Source: Chloroflexota bacterium | GTDB lineage: Bacteria; Chloroflexota; Dormibacteria; Dormibacterales; Dormibacteraceae | DNA: 64,000 nucleotides | NCBI GenBank assembly: GCA_005883575.1 | Contig: VBFH01000005.1 | Span: 1-64,000, forward strand | Direction of reading: 5' to 3' | Shown: piece by piece, positions 41,105 through 48,739 of the stretch | How positions within the stretch are numbered: position 1 is the stretch's first letter | Layout of the letters: each line of letters opens with the position of its first letter | Made by a program: the position numbers and the translations under genes | Notes under the pieces: model-generated | Database searches by the model: none | Told to the model about the DNA's origin: nothing | Seen by the model: only the letters and a program-made list of their open reading frames with translations

Positions 41105-41836
41105 GTGGCGGTATCGCCCGGTTTGCTGGCGCTCGTCGGAGGTGACGAGTTCAAGCCGGGCAACGAGGAGCAGGACGGCATGCTCGCGCGCGCGGCCGGG
41201 CAGGGCCCTGCGTATGTGGTGCCGACCGCGGCCGCGAGGCAGGGACCGGAGGAGGCGGTGGCCCATGCGACGGCGTGGTTCCAGCAGTTTGGGCTGCACC
41301 TGGACGAGCTTCCCGTGTTGAAGCGCGCGGATGCCAACTCCAGGGAGCTCTCCGAGCTTGCGCGTGGCGGTGGTTTCTTCTACCTGGTAGGTGGCGACCC
41401 CGGCCTTGTGGCGCAGGTCCTGCGCGAATCGCGGGTGTGGAGCGCGATCGTCGACGCGTGGGAGCGCGGCGCGTCGCTGGCGGGATCGTCCGCCGGCGCG
41501 ATGGCGCTCTGCAGCCACACGCTGATCCGCGCCACGTGGCCGGACCGCACCAACCGCCGGCCCGCCGACGCTCTCGGACTCGTTCCCGGCGTCGCCGTGC
41601 TGCCGCACTACGAAACCTTCGGCCACCGCTGGGTCGAATCCGCCAGGCGCGAGCTGCCCGGAGCCACGCTGCTGGGTATCGACGAGCGCTCCGCGGCGGT
41701 CTGGGTGGGCGGCGGCTGGCGGGCCGCCGGCCCAGGGGCCGTGACCATGATCGAAGGAGCGAATGCTGCGCGCTTCACCACCGGCATGCAGGTGACCGGA
41801 CTCCCGATCCCCGCCCGTATGCTTCCGAGCCAATGA
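41105..41836 (+). CDS. Peptidase S51 / cyanophycinase-like protein
   Basis: Encodes 243 residues. LLALVGGDEFKPGNEEQD at the start, YLVGGDPGLVAQVLRES, and the nucleophile elbow GSSAGAMAL with Ser129 are S51 features; HYETFGHRW and GIDERSAAVW supply later conserved positions. Relatives include dipeptidase E and cyanophycinase. No cyanophycin synthetase is in the window, so the substrate is open. GTG start 11 nt from the divergent gltX. Its stop overlaps the next ATG by 4 nt. Confidence 0.82.
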   Translation: MAVSPGLLALVGGDEFKPGNEEQDGMLARAAGQGPAYVVPTAAARQGPEEAVAHATAWFQQFGLHLDELPVLKRADANSRELSELARGGGFFYLVGGDPGLVAQVLRESRVWSAIVDAWERGASLAGSSAGAMALCSHTLIRATWPDRTNRRPADALGLVPGVAVLPHYETFGHRWVESARRELPGATLLGIDERSAAVWVGGGWRAAGPGAVTMIEGANAARFTTGMQVTGLPIPARMLPSQ

Positions 41837-42732
41837 TCGCCGGCAAGCGCGCGCCGAGCCTTGTTCGATCCGGATTTGTGGATCTGGGCTCGCTGCGCGT
41901 GCACCACATGCTCGGCGGCCGCGGCTCACCGGTCCTGTTCATCCATGGACTCGGTTCCTCGGGCTACATGGAATGGCGGCGCAACCTCGAGACCACCGCC
42001 GTTCGCCACCGCGTGCTCGCGCCCGACCTTCCCGGCTACGGCCGCACCGACAAACCCCGGGCTCGCTACACCGTCCCGTACTTCGCGCGCTTCATCGAGC
42101 GCTACATGGAGGACCGCGGCCTGAGGTCGGCGGCGCTGGTCGGGGCGTCGCTCGGCGGGCGCGTGGCGCTGGAGGTCGCGCTCGACAAACCCCGGCTGGT
42201 GCGGAGGCTTGTCCTGGTCAACACGCTCGGCCTTGGAAGACCGAAGGTCCAGATGACGCAGATGGCTTACGGTCTGGTGACGATCCCTCGCGTGGGGGAG
42301 GCGGTGATGAGGTTTGCCCGCGACGCTCTGGATTGGGCGCCGCCGAACATGATCCGGCGCGTCGTGGCTCGTTACGCGGGTTCGACGTCAGACCTTGAAA
42401 AGACTCTGGACGACGCCTACCTGGCAAACTTGCGCGAGCTCTACGCGACAGCCGAGTTTCATAACGCCTATCTGGCGACGATTCGATCGCTGATCCGTCC
42501 CGGCGCACTTTTGGGCGGCCACCACGACGTCACGCGGCGGCTGAACGAGCTCAAGATTCCCGTCCAGCTGATCTGGGGCGCCAACGATCCGCTTTTTCCT
42601 GTCGCCCACGCGGCGCGCGCCCAGTCGCTGATCGAGGGAAGCCAACTGGCGGTGATTCAAGGCGCTGGCCATACGCCACAGGCTGAGCGGCCAGAGGAGT
42701 TCAACCGCGTCCTCCACAACTTCCTCGACTGA
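41833..42732 (+). CDS. Alpha/beta hydrolase
   Basis: Encodes 299 residues from ATG 41833. VLFIHGLGSSGYMEW, APDLPGYGRTDKP, nucleophile VGASLGGRVALEVAL, VQLIWGANDPLFPV (acid) and VIQGAGHTPQAERPEEF (His) give a complete triad layout. Generic epoxide-hydrolase/meta-cleavage-hydrolase-like family; specific substrate unknown. Coupled to the S51 gene (ATGA). Confidence 0.85.
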   Translation: MIAGKRAPSLVRSGFVDLGSLRVHHMLGGRGSPVLFIHGLGSSGYMEWRRNLETTAVRHRVLAPDLPGYGRTDKPRARYTVPYFARFIERYMEDRGLRSAALVGASLGGRVALEVALDKPRLVRRLVLVNTLGLGRPKVQMTQMAYGLVTIPRVGEAVMRFARDALDWAPPNMIRRVVARYAGSTSDLEKTLDDAYLANLRELYATAEFHNAYLATIRSLIRPGALLGGHHDVTRRLNELKIPVQLIWGANDPLFPVAHAARAQSLIEGSQLAVIQGAGHTPQAERPEEFNRVLHNFLD

Positions 42733-42823
42733 AGGCCCGCCAGAACCGAATCGCTACAGGAGCCCCGAGTTCCGGGCTCTCGTCGAAGGCGCTTTCGACC
42801 CGCTGGTCCATCCCCAGCCGGCA

Positions 42824-43438
42824 GTGCCCCCTCGGCTGTACCTGGTCCTGAGCAGGCTGGTCAGATGGATCGTGACGCACCTGTTTCGCGTCTCGGCCAC
42901 TGGCATGGAGAACATCCCGCGGCCCCCCTTCATCATCGCCGCCAACCACCAAGCCTGGTTCGACCCGGCTTTCATAATCCCGTTCTTTCCGGAACGGCCA
43001 CTGATCTACACGATGGCCAAGCGCGAGACCGTCTTCAACCGGGCGTGGAAGCGGAGGCTGCTACCGATGATCGGCGTGTTCCCGATTTCACCCAACAAGG
43101 GTGAGCTCGATGAGCAAGGGCTCCGGACCGTCTACCAGGTGCTCGATCGTGGTGGCGTCATCCTGATGTTTCCCGAGGGGCGGTACTCACGCGGCCGCGC
43201 TCTTCGGCCGCTGAAGAACGGCATCGGCTACTTCGCCCTCCAGGCGGGTGTCCCTGTCTGCCCGGTCGCGGTCCGGGGAACCGACGAGCTGAGGCCGTTC
43301 CGCCGCATCGACGTCTCGATCGGGGCGCCGATCATGCCCGACGTCCCGGCATGGTGGGAGCTGAGCCGTCGCGTGACGAGCATGGTCGACAGAGTCAGGA
43401 ACGCCATCTCCACAGCCCTGTCGCGCCGCCGAGCCTAG
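42824..43438 (+). CDS. plsC: 1-acyl-sn-glycerol-3-phosphate acyltransferase (PlsC-like)
   Basis: Encodes 204 residues from GTG 42824. Acyltransferase motif I is NHQAWFD (His42, Asp47), motif II/III is FPEGRYSRG (116-124), and VPVCPVAVRGTDELRP is motif IV. It acylates lysophosphatidic acid to phosphatidic acid at the membrane. The same frame stays open upstream to before 42731 and reads plausibly (RYRSPEFRALVEGAFDPLV) but with no ATG, GTG or TTG, so a CTG or other start could lengthen the protein by about 20-35 residues. Confidence 0.87.
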   Translation: MPPRLYLVLSRLVRWIVTHLFRVSATGMENIPRPPFIIAANHQAWFDPAFIIPFFPERPLIYTMAKRETVFNRAWKRRLLPMIGVFPISPNKGELDEQGLRTVYQVLDRGGVILMFPEGRYSRGRALRPLKNGIGYFALQAGVPVCPVAVRGTDELRPFRRIDVSIGAPIMPDVPAWWELSRRVTSMVDRVRNAISTALSRRRA

Positions 43439-43450
43439 AATCTGCCAGTT

Positions 43451-44413
43451 TTGCATCTGGTCATCGGGGCGGGCGAGTTCCTCGGCACGCACGTCACTCG
43501 CGCGCTCGCCTCCGAGGTTCCGGTCATCGAGCTCAACGCCGACGCCGACGACGAAACGGTGAGCGACGCCATCAGCGGCGTTGAGGTGGTTGTCTTCTGC
43601 GCGGAGACCAGCTCACCCGCTCGACGGCTCCGTCATCGCAAGCGCCCTCCAGCCGCGCTGGCGCGCGTCGTCGACGCCGCGCGCCGGGCACGTGTTCGCC
43701 GGTTCGTGCATGTGTCTACCGCCGACGTTTTCGGCCCGGACCACTTCGAGCGCGTCACCGAGAAATCCGCGGTCAGACCCGCACATGCCTACGAGCGAAT
43801 CAAGCTCTTCGAGGAGGAGTGGCTGCTCGATGCCGCCGATGAGCTCGAGGTGGTGATCATGCGTCCCGCCCGCGTCTTCGGGGACGGGGAGGCCTGGATC
43901 CTGCCGCGCCTCATGGCTGCGGTGGTCCGTGGAAGGGTCTGGCTGCCGGGCGGTGGACGAGCAAAGCAGACCTTCGTCTCCGCCGAGGACGTCGGCCGGG
44001 CCTGCCTCGCGGCATCCGACCGCGGCCGGCCGGGTCACCGCTACCTGGTCGGGGGATTCGACTCCACTTGGCATGACTTCGTGATTTCGGCGGCTCGTGC
44101 AGCCGGCGTTGCGGCGGACATCGGCTCGATCCCGTACGACCTGGCTTACCTGCGCGCGCTCGGGGTTGAAACCCTCACCGCACCGGGCGCCGCGCCCTGG
44201 CCGGGCGTCCTCGCCATCGACGTCCTCGGCAAGCCTCACTACTACGACGACTCTTACTCCCGTCGCGAGCTGACATGGTCGCCATCAGTCGGCAGCTTCG
44301 AGCAGGAGATGCCGGCGATGACGCGATGGCTGACGCAGCTCCCCGCTGTGTCGGCGGCGCTGACCCGAGCGACTTTGGAGGCTACTTCACCGCCAAGCAG
44401 GTTATCGTTTTAA
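43451..44413 (+). CDS. NAD-dependent epimerase/dehydratase (extended SDR)
   Basis: Encodes 320 residues. The nucleotide motif LVIGAGEFLG lies at the N terminus, FVHVSTADVFGP in the middle, the catalytic YxxxK as YERIK, then IMRPARVFGDGE and TFVSAEDVGRACLAA. These fit atypical extended SDRs (epimerase/3-beta-HSD-like). Substrate unknown. TTG start 12 nt after plsC. The last 32 nt overlap the opposing RAM gene. Confidence 0.83.
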   Translation: MHLVIGAGEFLGTHVTRALASEVPVIELNADADDETVSDAISGVEVVVFCAETSSPARRLRHRKRPPAALARVVDAARRARVRRFVHVSTADVFGPDHFERVTEKSAVRPAHAYERIKLFEEEWLLDAADELEVVIMRPARVFGDGEAWILPRLMAAVVRGRVWLPGGGRAKQTFVSAEDVGRACLAASDRGRPGHRYLVGGFDSTWHDFVISAARAAGVAADIGSIPYDLAYLRALGVETLTAPGAAPWPGVLAIDVLGKPHYYDDSYSRRELTWSPSVGSFEQEMPAMTRWLTQLPAVSAALTRATLEATSPPSRLSF

Positions 44414-44609
44414 AGACGCCGTCGATCTTCTGGATCTTGTCGACGATCAAAGAGCCGATGGAGTTCACGTCGGGGGCCTCGCAGACCGCGATCACGTCGT
44501 ACTCACCTGTGATGGCGTCGGCGGCGGAGATGCCCTGCACGCCTTCCATCTTCTTGGCCACCTCCAGGGCGCGCCCGGGCGACGCATTGATGAGGACGTA
44601 GGCCTTCAT
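44382..44609 (-). CDS. Stand-alone AsnC/Lrp ligand-binding (RAM) domain protein
   Basis: Encodes 75 residues: MKAYVLINASPGRALEVAKKM, GEYDVIAVCEAPDVNSIGSLIV, GVFKTITCLAVK. This is the RAM/AsnC_trans_reg domain without a DNA-binding half. Such stand-alone RAM proteins bind amino acids or similar ligands and may modulate Lrp-type regulators. It starts 64 nt beyond the tandem-repeat array, which on the reverse strand forms its upstream region. Confidence 0.85.
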   Translation of the reverse strand: MKAYVLINASPGRALEVAKKMEGVQGISAADAITGEYDVIAVCEAPDVNSIGSLIVDKIQKIDGVFKTITCLAVK

Positions 44610-44673
44610 CGTCTCAACCCCCCAAACTCGTGGACCGGAACCGCCTCAGCGTACTCGCGTTCCGAATTTCTTA

Positions 44674-45180
44674 CTAGCGGGACTTTGGCGGCCGGGTTCA
44701 TCCCGGCCGCGACCATGCTTCCCGGTCTCCAGGAGGTCGCATTGCTGGGCTACTTGATTGAGTGAAACCGTATACGGAATGGGAGCAGCGCCTGCGGCGA
44801 AGCCGCACGCGCGATGAGGGAAAACCATCAGGGTTTTCCTACCAGCGTGACTTTGGCGGCCGGGTTCATCCCGGCCGCGACCATGCTTCTCGGTCTCCAG
44901 GACCTCGCATTGCTCGGGCTACTTGATTAAGTCAAACCGTATACCGGAATGGGAGCAGCGCCTGCGGCGAAGCCGCACGCGCGATGAGGGAAAACCATCA
45001 GGGTTTTCCTGCCAGCGTGACTTTGGCGGCCGGGTTCATCCCGGCCGCGACCATGCTTCTCGGTCTCCAGGACGTCGCATTGCTCGGGCTACTTGATTAA
45101 GTCAAACCGTATACCGGAATGGGAGCAGCGCCTGCGGCGAAGCCGCACGCGCGATGAGGGAAAACCATCAGGGTTTTCCC
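44674..45180. repeat. Three tandem 168-170 bp hairpin-rich repeats
   Basis: Units span 44674-44841 (168 bp), 44842-45011 (170) and 45012-45180 (169). Units 2 and 3 differ at only about two positions; unit 1 is more diverged. Each holds a perfect 9-bp stem GCGGCCGGG/CCCGGCCGC with a TTCAT loop (e.g. 44688-44710), a TGCGGC-GAA-GCCGCA hairpin (e.g. 44793-44807), a CCGTATAC-type near-palindrome, and a closing GGAAAACC-ATCAG-GGTTTTCC hairpin (44819-44839, 44989-45009). Read on the reverse strand each carries a short ATG frame ending ...NPAAKVTL. The array fills the gap between two reverse-strand genes. It could be a structured RNA, a protein-binding array or a multiplied terminator; nothing known is matched. 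Confidence 0.9.
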
Positions 45181-45183
45181 TCA
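45155..45183. terminator. Hairpin containing the stop codon of the 54-aa gene
   Basis: TGAGGGAAAACC (45155-45166) pairs perfectly over 12 bp with GGTTTTCCCTCA (45172-45183) around ATCAG. On the reverse strand the gene's TGA (45168-45170) lies in the loop. The stem combines GC and A/T runs but lacks a trailing T-tract, so it is an atypical terminator. Shorter copies close the other repeat units. Confidence 0.55.
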
Positions 45184-45332
45184 TATTTCTTGCGGCTCTT
45201 GTCGGCAAGGTGCTGGGCGAGCTTCTTGAGCCCAGGGTTGACTGACACCACCTTCGGTCCCCGCACCTTCTTGTCCCGCGCCTTGACGCGTGCGCTCTCC
45301 CGCGGGGCGACGCGGTCCAGCTCGTCCGTCAT
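45168..45332 (-). CDS. Small basic protein (54 aa)
   Basis: ATG 45332 opens 54 codons: MTDELDRVAPRESARVKARD, KKVRGPKVVSVNPGLKKLAQHL, ADKSRKKYEGKP. It is very Lys/Arg-rich, helical and soluble, perhaps nucleic-acid or ribosome associated. The start overlaps the stop of the membrane protein gene in an ATGA, and its stop lies inside the third repeat unit. No family is recognised. Confidence 0.6.
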   Translation of the reverse strand: MTDELDRVAPRESARVKARDKKVRGPKVVSVNPGLKKLAQHLADKSRKKYEGKP

Positions 45333-46288
45333 GCCGTGGCCTGCGGAGGCGGCGGCTGATACTGCAGGCCGGTTGATGGGGCGTACTCGAGGTCCAGCCG
45401 CCTGAACGCGAGGGTCCAGTAGGTGGATCCCTGCGCCGCGATGAATCCGCCCACGATCAGGGAAAGCGGCACGAGCACCAGGGCCCCGAGCACTACGAAC
45501 GGCACCAGCGCCGCCGACTTGGTGGCGACAAGGCCGGCTCCCGCAAGAAAGAGCGGCACCAGAAAGATCGCGAGGAAGCAGGCCAGGACGATGCCGAGCA
45601 CGATGCTGACCACGATCGACACCAACCAGACGAGAAGCGACCGGCCGAGGCGCTTGCGCAGCAGCCGGTGGCCGCGCACCAGCGCAGGCCTCGCCATGAG
45701 CTGCTCCAGGACCGCGGCTCGAGCGCCCATGCGGTCGAGGAAGGAAAGGTAGATCACATAAGGGATCCCGACGACTGCCAGCAGCAGGGCGAGCACGACC
45801 ATCGTGACGATGGCGCCCCCACTCTGGTTCATCACCGCCACGATGAAGCCGATGACGAGCCCGGCGAACAGCAGGAAGAGAGGCAAGCCAAGGGCGACGA
45901 TCAGCAGCCGGAAGCGGACGATGACCCACATCGTCGCGACACCAGACCGCCACGCCCAGGCAAGGCCAAACGGCCTCTCGGCGTCGTGCTCGGCGGCGGC
46001 CCGCACCGTGGCGCCTTCGCAGACTGCGCCAAGGATGAATAAGCCGATCAGGAGCAACAGCCAGATGACGGCGAGAACCACGATGAGCGCGACGTGGTCG
46101 GCGAGCCATGTAGTGACCTGCTGCTGGATGGCCGAAACGTCGGGAGGCCTTCCGTTGTTCGAGGTTCCCTGGTTGAAGCTGAAGTTGTAGCCGCCGCCAC
46201 CCTCGCCGGCGAACAGCGCGATCAGCCAGAGGTACTTGTGATTCCAGCTGATCCGAAACGACCGTGTGACGATGTTCCAGTACGGCAT
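45329..46288 (-). CDS. Multi-pass membrane protein of unknown function
   Basis: Encodes 319 residues with about six membrane segments (LIVVLAVIWLLLLIGLFILGAV, LLIVALGLPLFLLFAGLVIGFIVAV, IVTMVVLALLLAVVGIPYVIYL, LLVWLVSIVVSIVLGIVLACFLAIFLV, ALVPFVVLGALVLVPLSLIVGGF). The N terminus YWNIVTRSFRISWNHKYLWLIALFAG and the tail TYWTLAFRRLDLEY are characteristic of a group of Chloroflexota/Actinomycetota membrane proteins related to YciC/DUF975-like families. Function unknown. Downstream it is coupled to the 54-aa basic protein. Confidence 0.75.
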   Translation of the reverse strand: MPYWNIVTRSFRISWNHKYLWLIALFAGEGGGGYNFSFNQGTSNNGRPPDVSAIQQQVTTWLADHVALIVVLAVIWLLLLIGLFILGAVCEGATVRAAAEHDAERPFGLAWAWRSGVATMWVIVRFRLLIVALGLPLFLLFAGLVIGFIVAVMNQSGGAIVTMVVLALLLAVVGIPYVIYLSFLDRMGARAAVLEQLMARPALVRGHRLLRKRLGRSLLVWLVSIVVSIVLGIVLACFLAIFLVPLFLAGAGLVATKSAALVPFVVLGALVLVPLSLIVGGFIAAQGSTYWTLAFRRLDLEYAPSTGLQYQPPPPQATA

Positions 46289-46290
46289 CG

Positions 46291-46656
46291 CTAGAAGGCC
46301 GCCGGCACGATCGCGCGCTTGTGGGTGCCGGAGCCGAGCAGCTGATCACCTTCCCGGCACTCGACCTGGAAGTGGAGCTTGTTTCCCTTGACCTCGGTGA
46401 GGCGCGAAGTCACGACGATCTTGCGTCCGGGCGCGGTCGGGGCCAGATGTCTCACGTGCACCTCGTACCCGACAGTCGTGTAGCCGTCGGGCAGCAAGCG
46501 TTCTACTGAGCGGTGGCTCGTGATCTCCATCAGGCCGATCATTGCCGGCGTCGCAAAGGTTCCCTTACCGCCTACGTGGTGGGTGAGCAGATCGCCCTCG
46601 ACGACACGCTCAAGGCGGCCTTCGACGCCCGGCCGGATGCCTTTGATCGTGTCCAT
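46291..46656 (-). CDS. FlK-like hotdog-fold thioesterase
   Basis: Encodes 121 residues from ATG 46656. The pattern GTFATPAMIGLMEITSHRSVE plus EVHVRHLAPTAPG matches fluoroacetyl-CoA thioesterase-like proteins, including the Thr, Glu and His positions used in catalysis. Probably hydrolyses an acyl-CoA. A stop lies just upstream of the membrane-protein gene on the same strand (2-nt gap). The frame is open to 46743 but that overlaps galU. Confidence 0.78.
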   Translation of the reverse strand: MDTIKGIRPGVEGRLERVVEGDLLTHHVGGKGTFATPAMIGLMEITSHRSVERLLPDGYTTVGYEVHVRHLAPTAPGRKIVVTSRLTEVKGNKLHFQVECREGDQLLGSGTHKRAIVPAAF

Positions 46657-46673
46657 TCGATAGATTGTCCTCA

Positions 46674-47591
46674 ATGACGGGTCGTTCCGTACGCAAGGCG
46701 ATCTTTCCCGCGGCCGGTCTCGGGACGCGCTTTTTGCCTGCAACGAAGGCCCAGCCGAAAGAGATGCTGCCTCTCGTCGACAAGCCGACGATCCAGTACG
46801 GCGTTGAAGAAGCGATCGCGAGCGGCATCGAGCAGGTGATCATGGTCACGGGCGGCGGCAAGCGCGCCATCGTCGACCACTTCGACCGCTCCCTCGAGCT
46901 CGAGCACTATCTGGAGCAGCGCGGCAAGAGTGACCTGCTCCACATCCTGGGCGAAGTCGACGACCTGAGCAACCGGGTCGACATCACCTACATCCAGCAG
47001 AAGGAACCACTGGGCCTTGGCCACGCCGTTTGGACAGCGCGGCGGTTGGTCGAAGGCGAAGCATGCGCGGTTCTACTGGCCGACGACGTGATCCTGTGCG
47101 AGGAGCGTCCCGTCCTCAAGCAACTGATCGACGCCCACCGAACGACCGGCGCCACGGTGCTCGCGGTGAGGCGCGTGCCCAGGAACGAGGTGAGCCGTTT
47201 CGGAATCATAGCCACAGCCGGGTCGAAGGGCGGCATTCACGAGGTCGTCGACATCGTGGAGAAGCCTCCGGTCGGGGACGCTCCCTCCGATCTGGCCGCG
47301 CTCGGCCGGTACGTCCTGCTGCCGGCCGTCTTCACCGAGTTGGATCGCGCCGAGCCCGGGGCGGGAAATGAGATCCAGCTGGTGGACGCGATCAGGCGCA
47401 CCATCAGCCGCCAGCAGGTGGTCGGGGTCGAGTTCGAGGGCGACTATTACGACACAGGGACGGTGCCAGGTTACCTGCGGGCCAACCTGATGCTGGCCAT
47501 GAAGCGGGAAGGGCTCCGCGAGGAGCTGGCTCCGCTGCTCCGAGAGCTGCTGGAAACCTCGCCCGAGGGCCTCCAACGCTCGGGCCTATAA
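46674..47591 (+). CDS. galU: UTP-glucose-1-phosphate uridylyltransferase
   Basis: Encodes 305 residues. KAIFPAAGLGTRFLPATKAQPKEMLPLVDKP is the nucleotidyltransferase signature; IQYGVEEAIASGIEQVIMVTGGGKRAI, PLGLGHAVWTARRLVEGEACAVLLADDVI and EFEGDYYDTGTVPGYLRANL complete GalU. It makes UDP-glucose for cell-envelope polysaccharides. ATG 46674 is preferred (TTG 46665 in frame). Divergent from the thioesterase with a 17-nt gap. Confidence 0.95.
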   Translation: MTGRSVRKAIFPAAGLGTRFLPATKAQPKEMLPLVDKPTIQYGVEEAIASGIEQVIMVTGGGKRAIVDHFDRSLELEHYLEQRGKSDLLHILGEVDDLSNRVDITYIQQKEPLGLGHAVWTARRLVEGEACAVLLADDVILCEERPVLKQLIDAHRTTGATVLAVRRVPRNEVSRFGIIATAGSKGGIHEVVDIVEKPPVGDAPSDLAALGRYVLLPAVFTELDRAEPGAGNEIQLVDAIRRTISRQQVVGVEFEGDYYDTGTVPGYLRANLMLAMKREGLREELAPLLRELLETSPEGLQRSGL

Positions 47592-47592
47592 T
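47587..47592 (+). promoter_or_regulatory. TATAAT box overlapping the galU stop
   Basis: A perfect TATAAT overlaps the TAA of galU, 46 nt before ATG 47638, in a locally AT-rich patch (TATAATTAATAG). No good -35 is seen 16-18 nt upstream. Probable -10 for the 88-aa gene. Confidence 0.4.
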
Positions 47593-47637
47593 TAATAGAC
47601 GCTCAATGAGCCGCATCCCCGCCCGAGTGATTTACCT

Positions 47638-47904
47638 ATGGCTGTTTCAGGACGAAAGAGATTCGACGACGACAAAGTTGTTCGGTATGAGACCGCGGAG
47701 AAAGACTTCGAGGTCGAAGTCTCGCGCACGCTCAACAAGTGGTGCGTCACCGTCTACCAGCAGCCGGACCGCCAGATCCTGGTTCAAGACTTCTTCCCGG
47801 AGCGTTGGAAGGCGCTCGCGCGGGCGCAGGACTTCATCCGACTCCTGAATCAGCGCAAGAAGAAGGAAGAGGAAGGCCTGGGCTCTAACGACGACGACTT
47901 TTAG
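47638..47904 (+). CDS. Small charged protein of unknown function (88 aa)
   Basis: Encodes 88 residues: MAVSGRKRFDDDKVVRYETAEKDF, EVEVSRTLNKWCVTVYQQP, then FFPERWKALARAQDFIRLLNQRKKKEEEG and an acidic end (SNDDDF). The alternating hydrophobic strands followed by a helix suggest a small alpha/beta domain. No family recognised. It has its own TATAAT upstream and is separated from galU by 46 nt. Confidence 0.65.
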   Translation: MAVSGRKRFDDDKVVRYETAEKDFEVEVSRTLNKWCVTVYQQPDRQILVQDFFPERWKALARAQDFIRLLNQRKKKEEEGLGSNDDDF

Positions 47905-47926
47905 TCGTAGTTAGAATCGACGACTC

Positions 47927-48160
47927 GTGAACTGGGCTGTGCTGCGTCGGGAGTGGGGGGCGGTCACTTTCGTGCTGACCGTCATCGCCGGCATGATCGT
48001 GGTCCCGCTGGCGCTTTACTTTGCTAACCAGAGCCCAGCGCCGATCGCGAGCCCGAACCTCACGACCACCAGCAGCGCGAGAGCCAGCAGCGTGACGAGC
48101 CCTACGCCGTCGCCCTCGCCAACACCTTCCCACTCGCCTTCGCCATCGCCGTCGAAGTAG
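47927..48160 (+). CDS. Small single-pass membrane protein with Ser/Pro-rich tail
   Basis: GTG 47927 opens 77 codons: a short basic N terminus (NWAVLRREWG), one membrane helix (AVTFVLTVIAGMIVVPLALYFA), then a Ser/Thr/Pro-rich low-complexity tail (PSPSPTPSHSPSPSPSK) probably outside the cell. It ends 3 nt before the stop of the convergent gene. Function unknown. Confidence 0.6.
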   Translation: MNWAVLRREWGAVTFVLTVIAGMIVVPLALYFANQSPAPIASPNLTTTSSARASSVTSPTPSPSPTPSHSPSPSPSK

Positions 48161-48163
48161 CTC

Positions 48164-48694
48164 CTAAGCGATTCCCCACAGCAGGCGCTCTCCGTTGGGC
48201 CGGACGATGTCCTCGAGGGGGAGGGAAAGCTCCGCGACCGATTTCCTCTCGGCGCTGACGCGCATCTCGATCACGTCTGACAGCCGGAGGTGGGCGATGG
48301 CCGCACAGTCCTGAAGAAACGTGAAAACCACCGGCCGGACGAGGTTCAGCACGTAGTCTGCGATGCGCGCTCCCTCGGCCAGCGTGTGGCCGCTGACGCT
48401 CCGATCGCGATAGGCGAGGATGACGACTCCGTCGCCGAGCAGGACAGGGTCGGTCCAGGCGTATGAGCGCGACCTGGAGCCGCTGAGCAGCTGCAGGACC
48501 TCGGCCAGCCGCTCCACCGGCGGCGCCGGACCTTCGAACAGCAAAGGCACGTCCCGCTGCGGCTCGTTGAAGTGCTGGGCGCGGTACTGGGCCGTGAAGC
48601 CGAGGTCCGAGATGCCGGCAAAGGGCGCGGGCACCTTGATCGTCATCTCGCCAAGATGTGAGCCAGAGCGCATGCTGGAACCAGACTCTTCCAT
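48164..48694 (-). CDS. Protein of unknown function (176 aa)
   Basis: Encodes 176 residues. Features: IKVPAPFAGISDLGFTAQYRAQHF, AEVLQLLSGSRSRSYAWTDPVLLGDGVVILAYRDR, then LNLVRPVVFTFLQDCAAIAHLRLSDVIEMRV. No signal peptide or membrane helix. No family recognised. ATG 48694 is the first start; an internal ATG at 48673 gives a shorter version. Divergent from the CaiB gene. Confidence 0.65.
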   Translation of the reverse strand: MEESGSSMRSGSHLGEMTIKVPAPFAGISDLGFTAQYRAQHFNEPQRDVPLLFEGPAPPVERLAEVLQLLSGSRSRSYAWTDPVLLGDGVVILAYRDRSVSGHTLAEGARIADYVLNLVRPVVFTFLQDCAAIAHLRLSDVIEMRVSAERKSVAELSLPLEDIVRPNGERLLWGIA

Positions 48695-48739
48695 GCCGTA
48701 TTAACGCATGGCCGGCTATCGAAAGTCTCCTACCAACGT

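Noticed and set aside
44674-45180. tRNA or CRISPR interpretation of the repeats
   Set aside because: The GGGTTCATCCC loop is five nucleotides, not a seven-nucleotide T-loop, and no cloverleaf forms; units are contiguous 170-bp copies without variable spacers.
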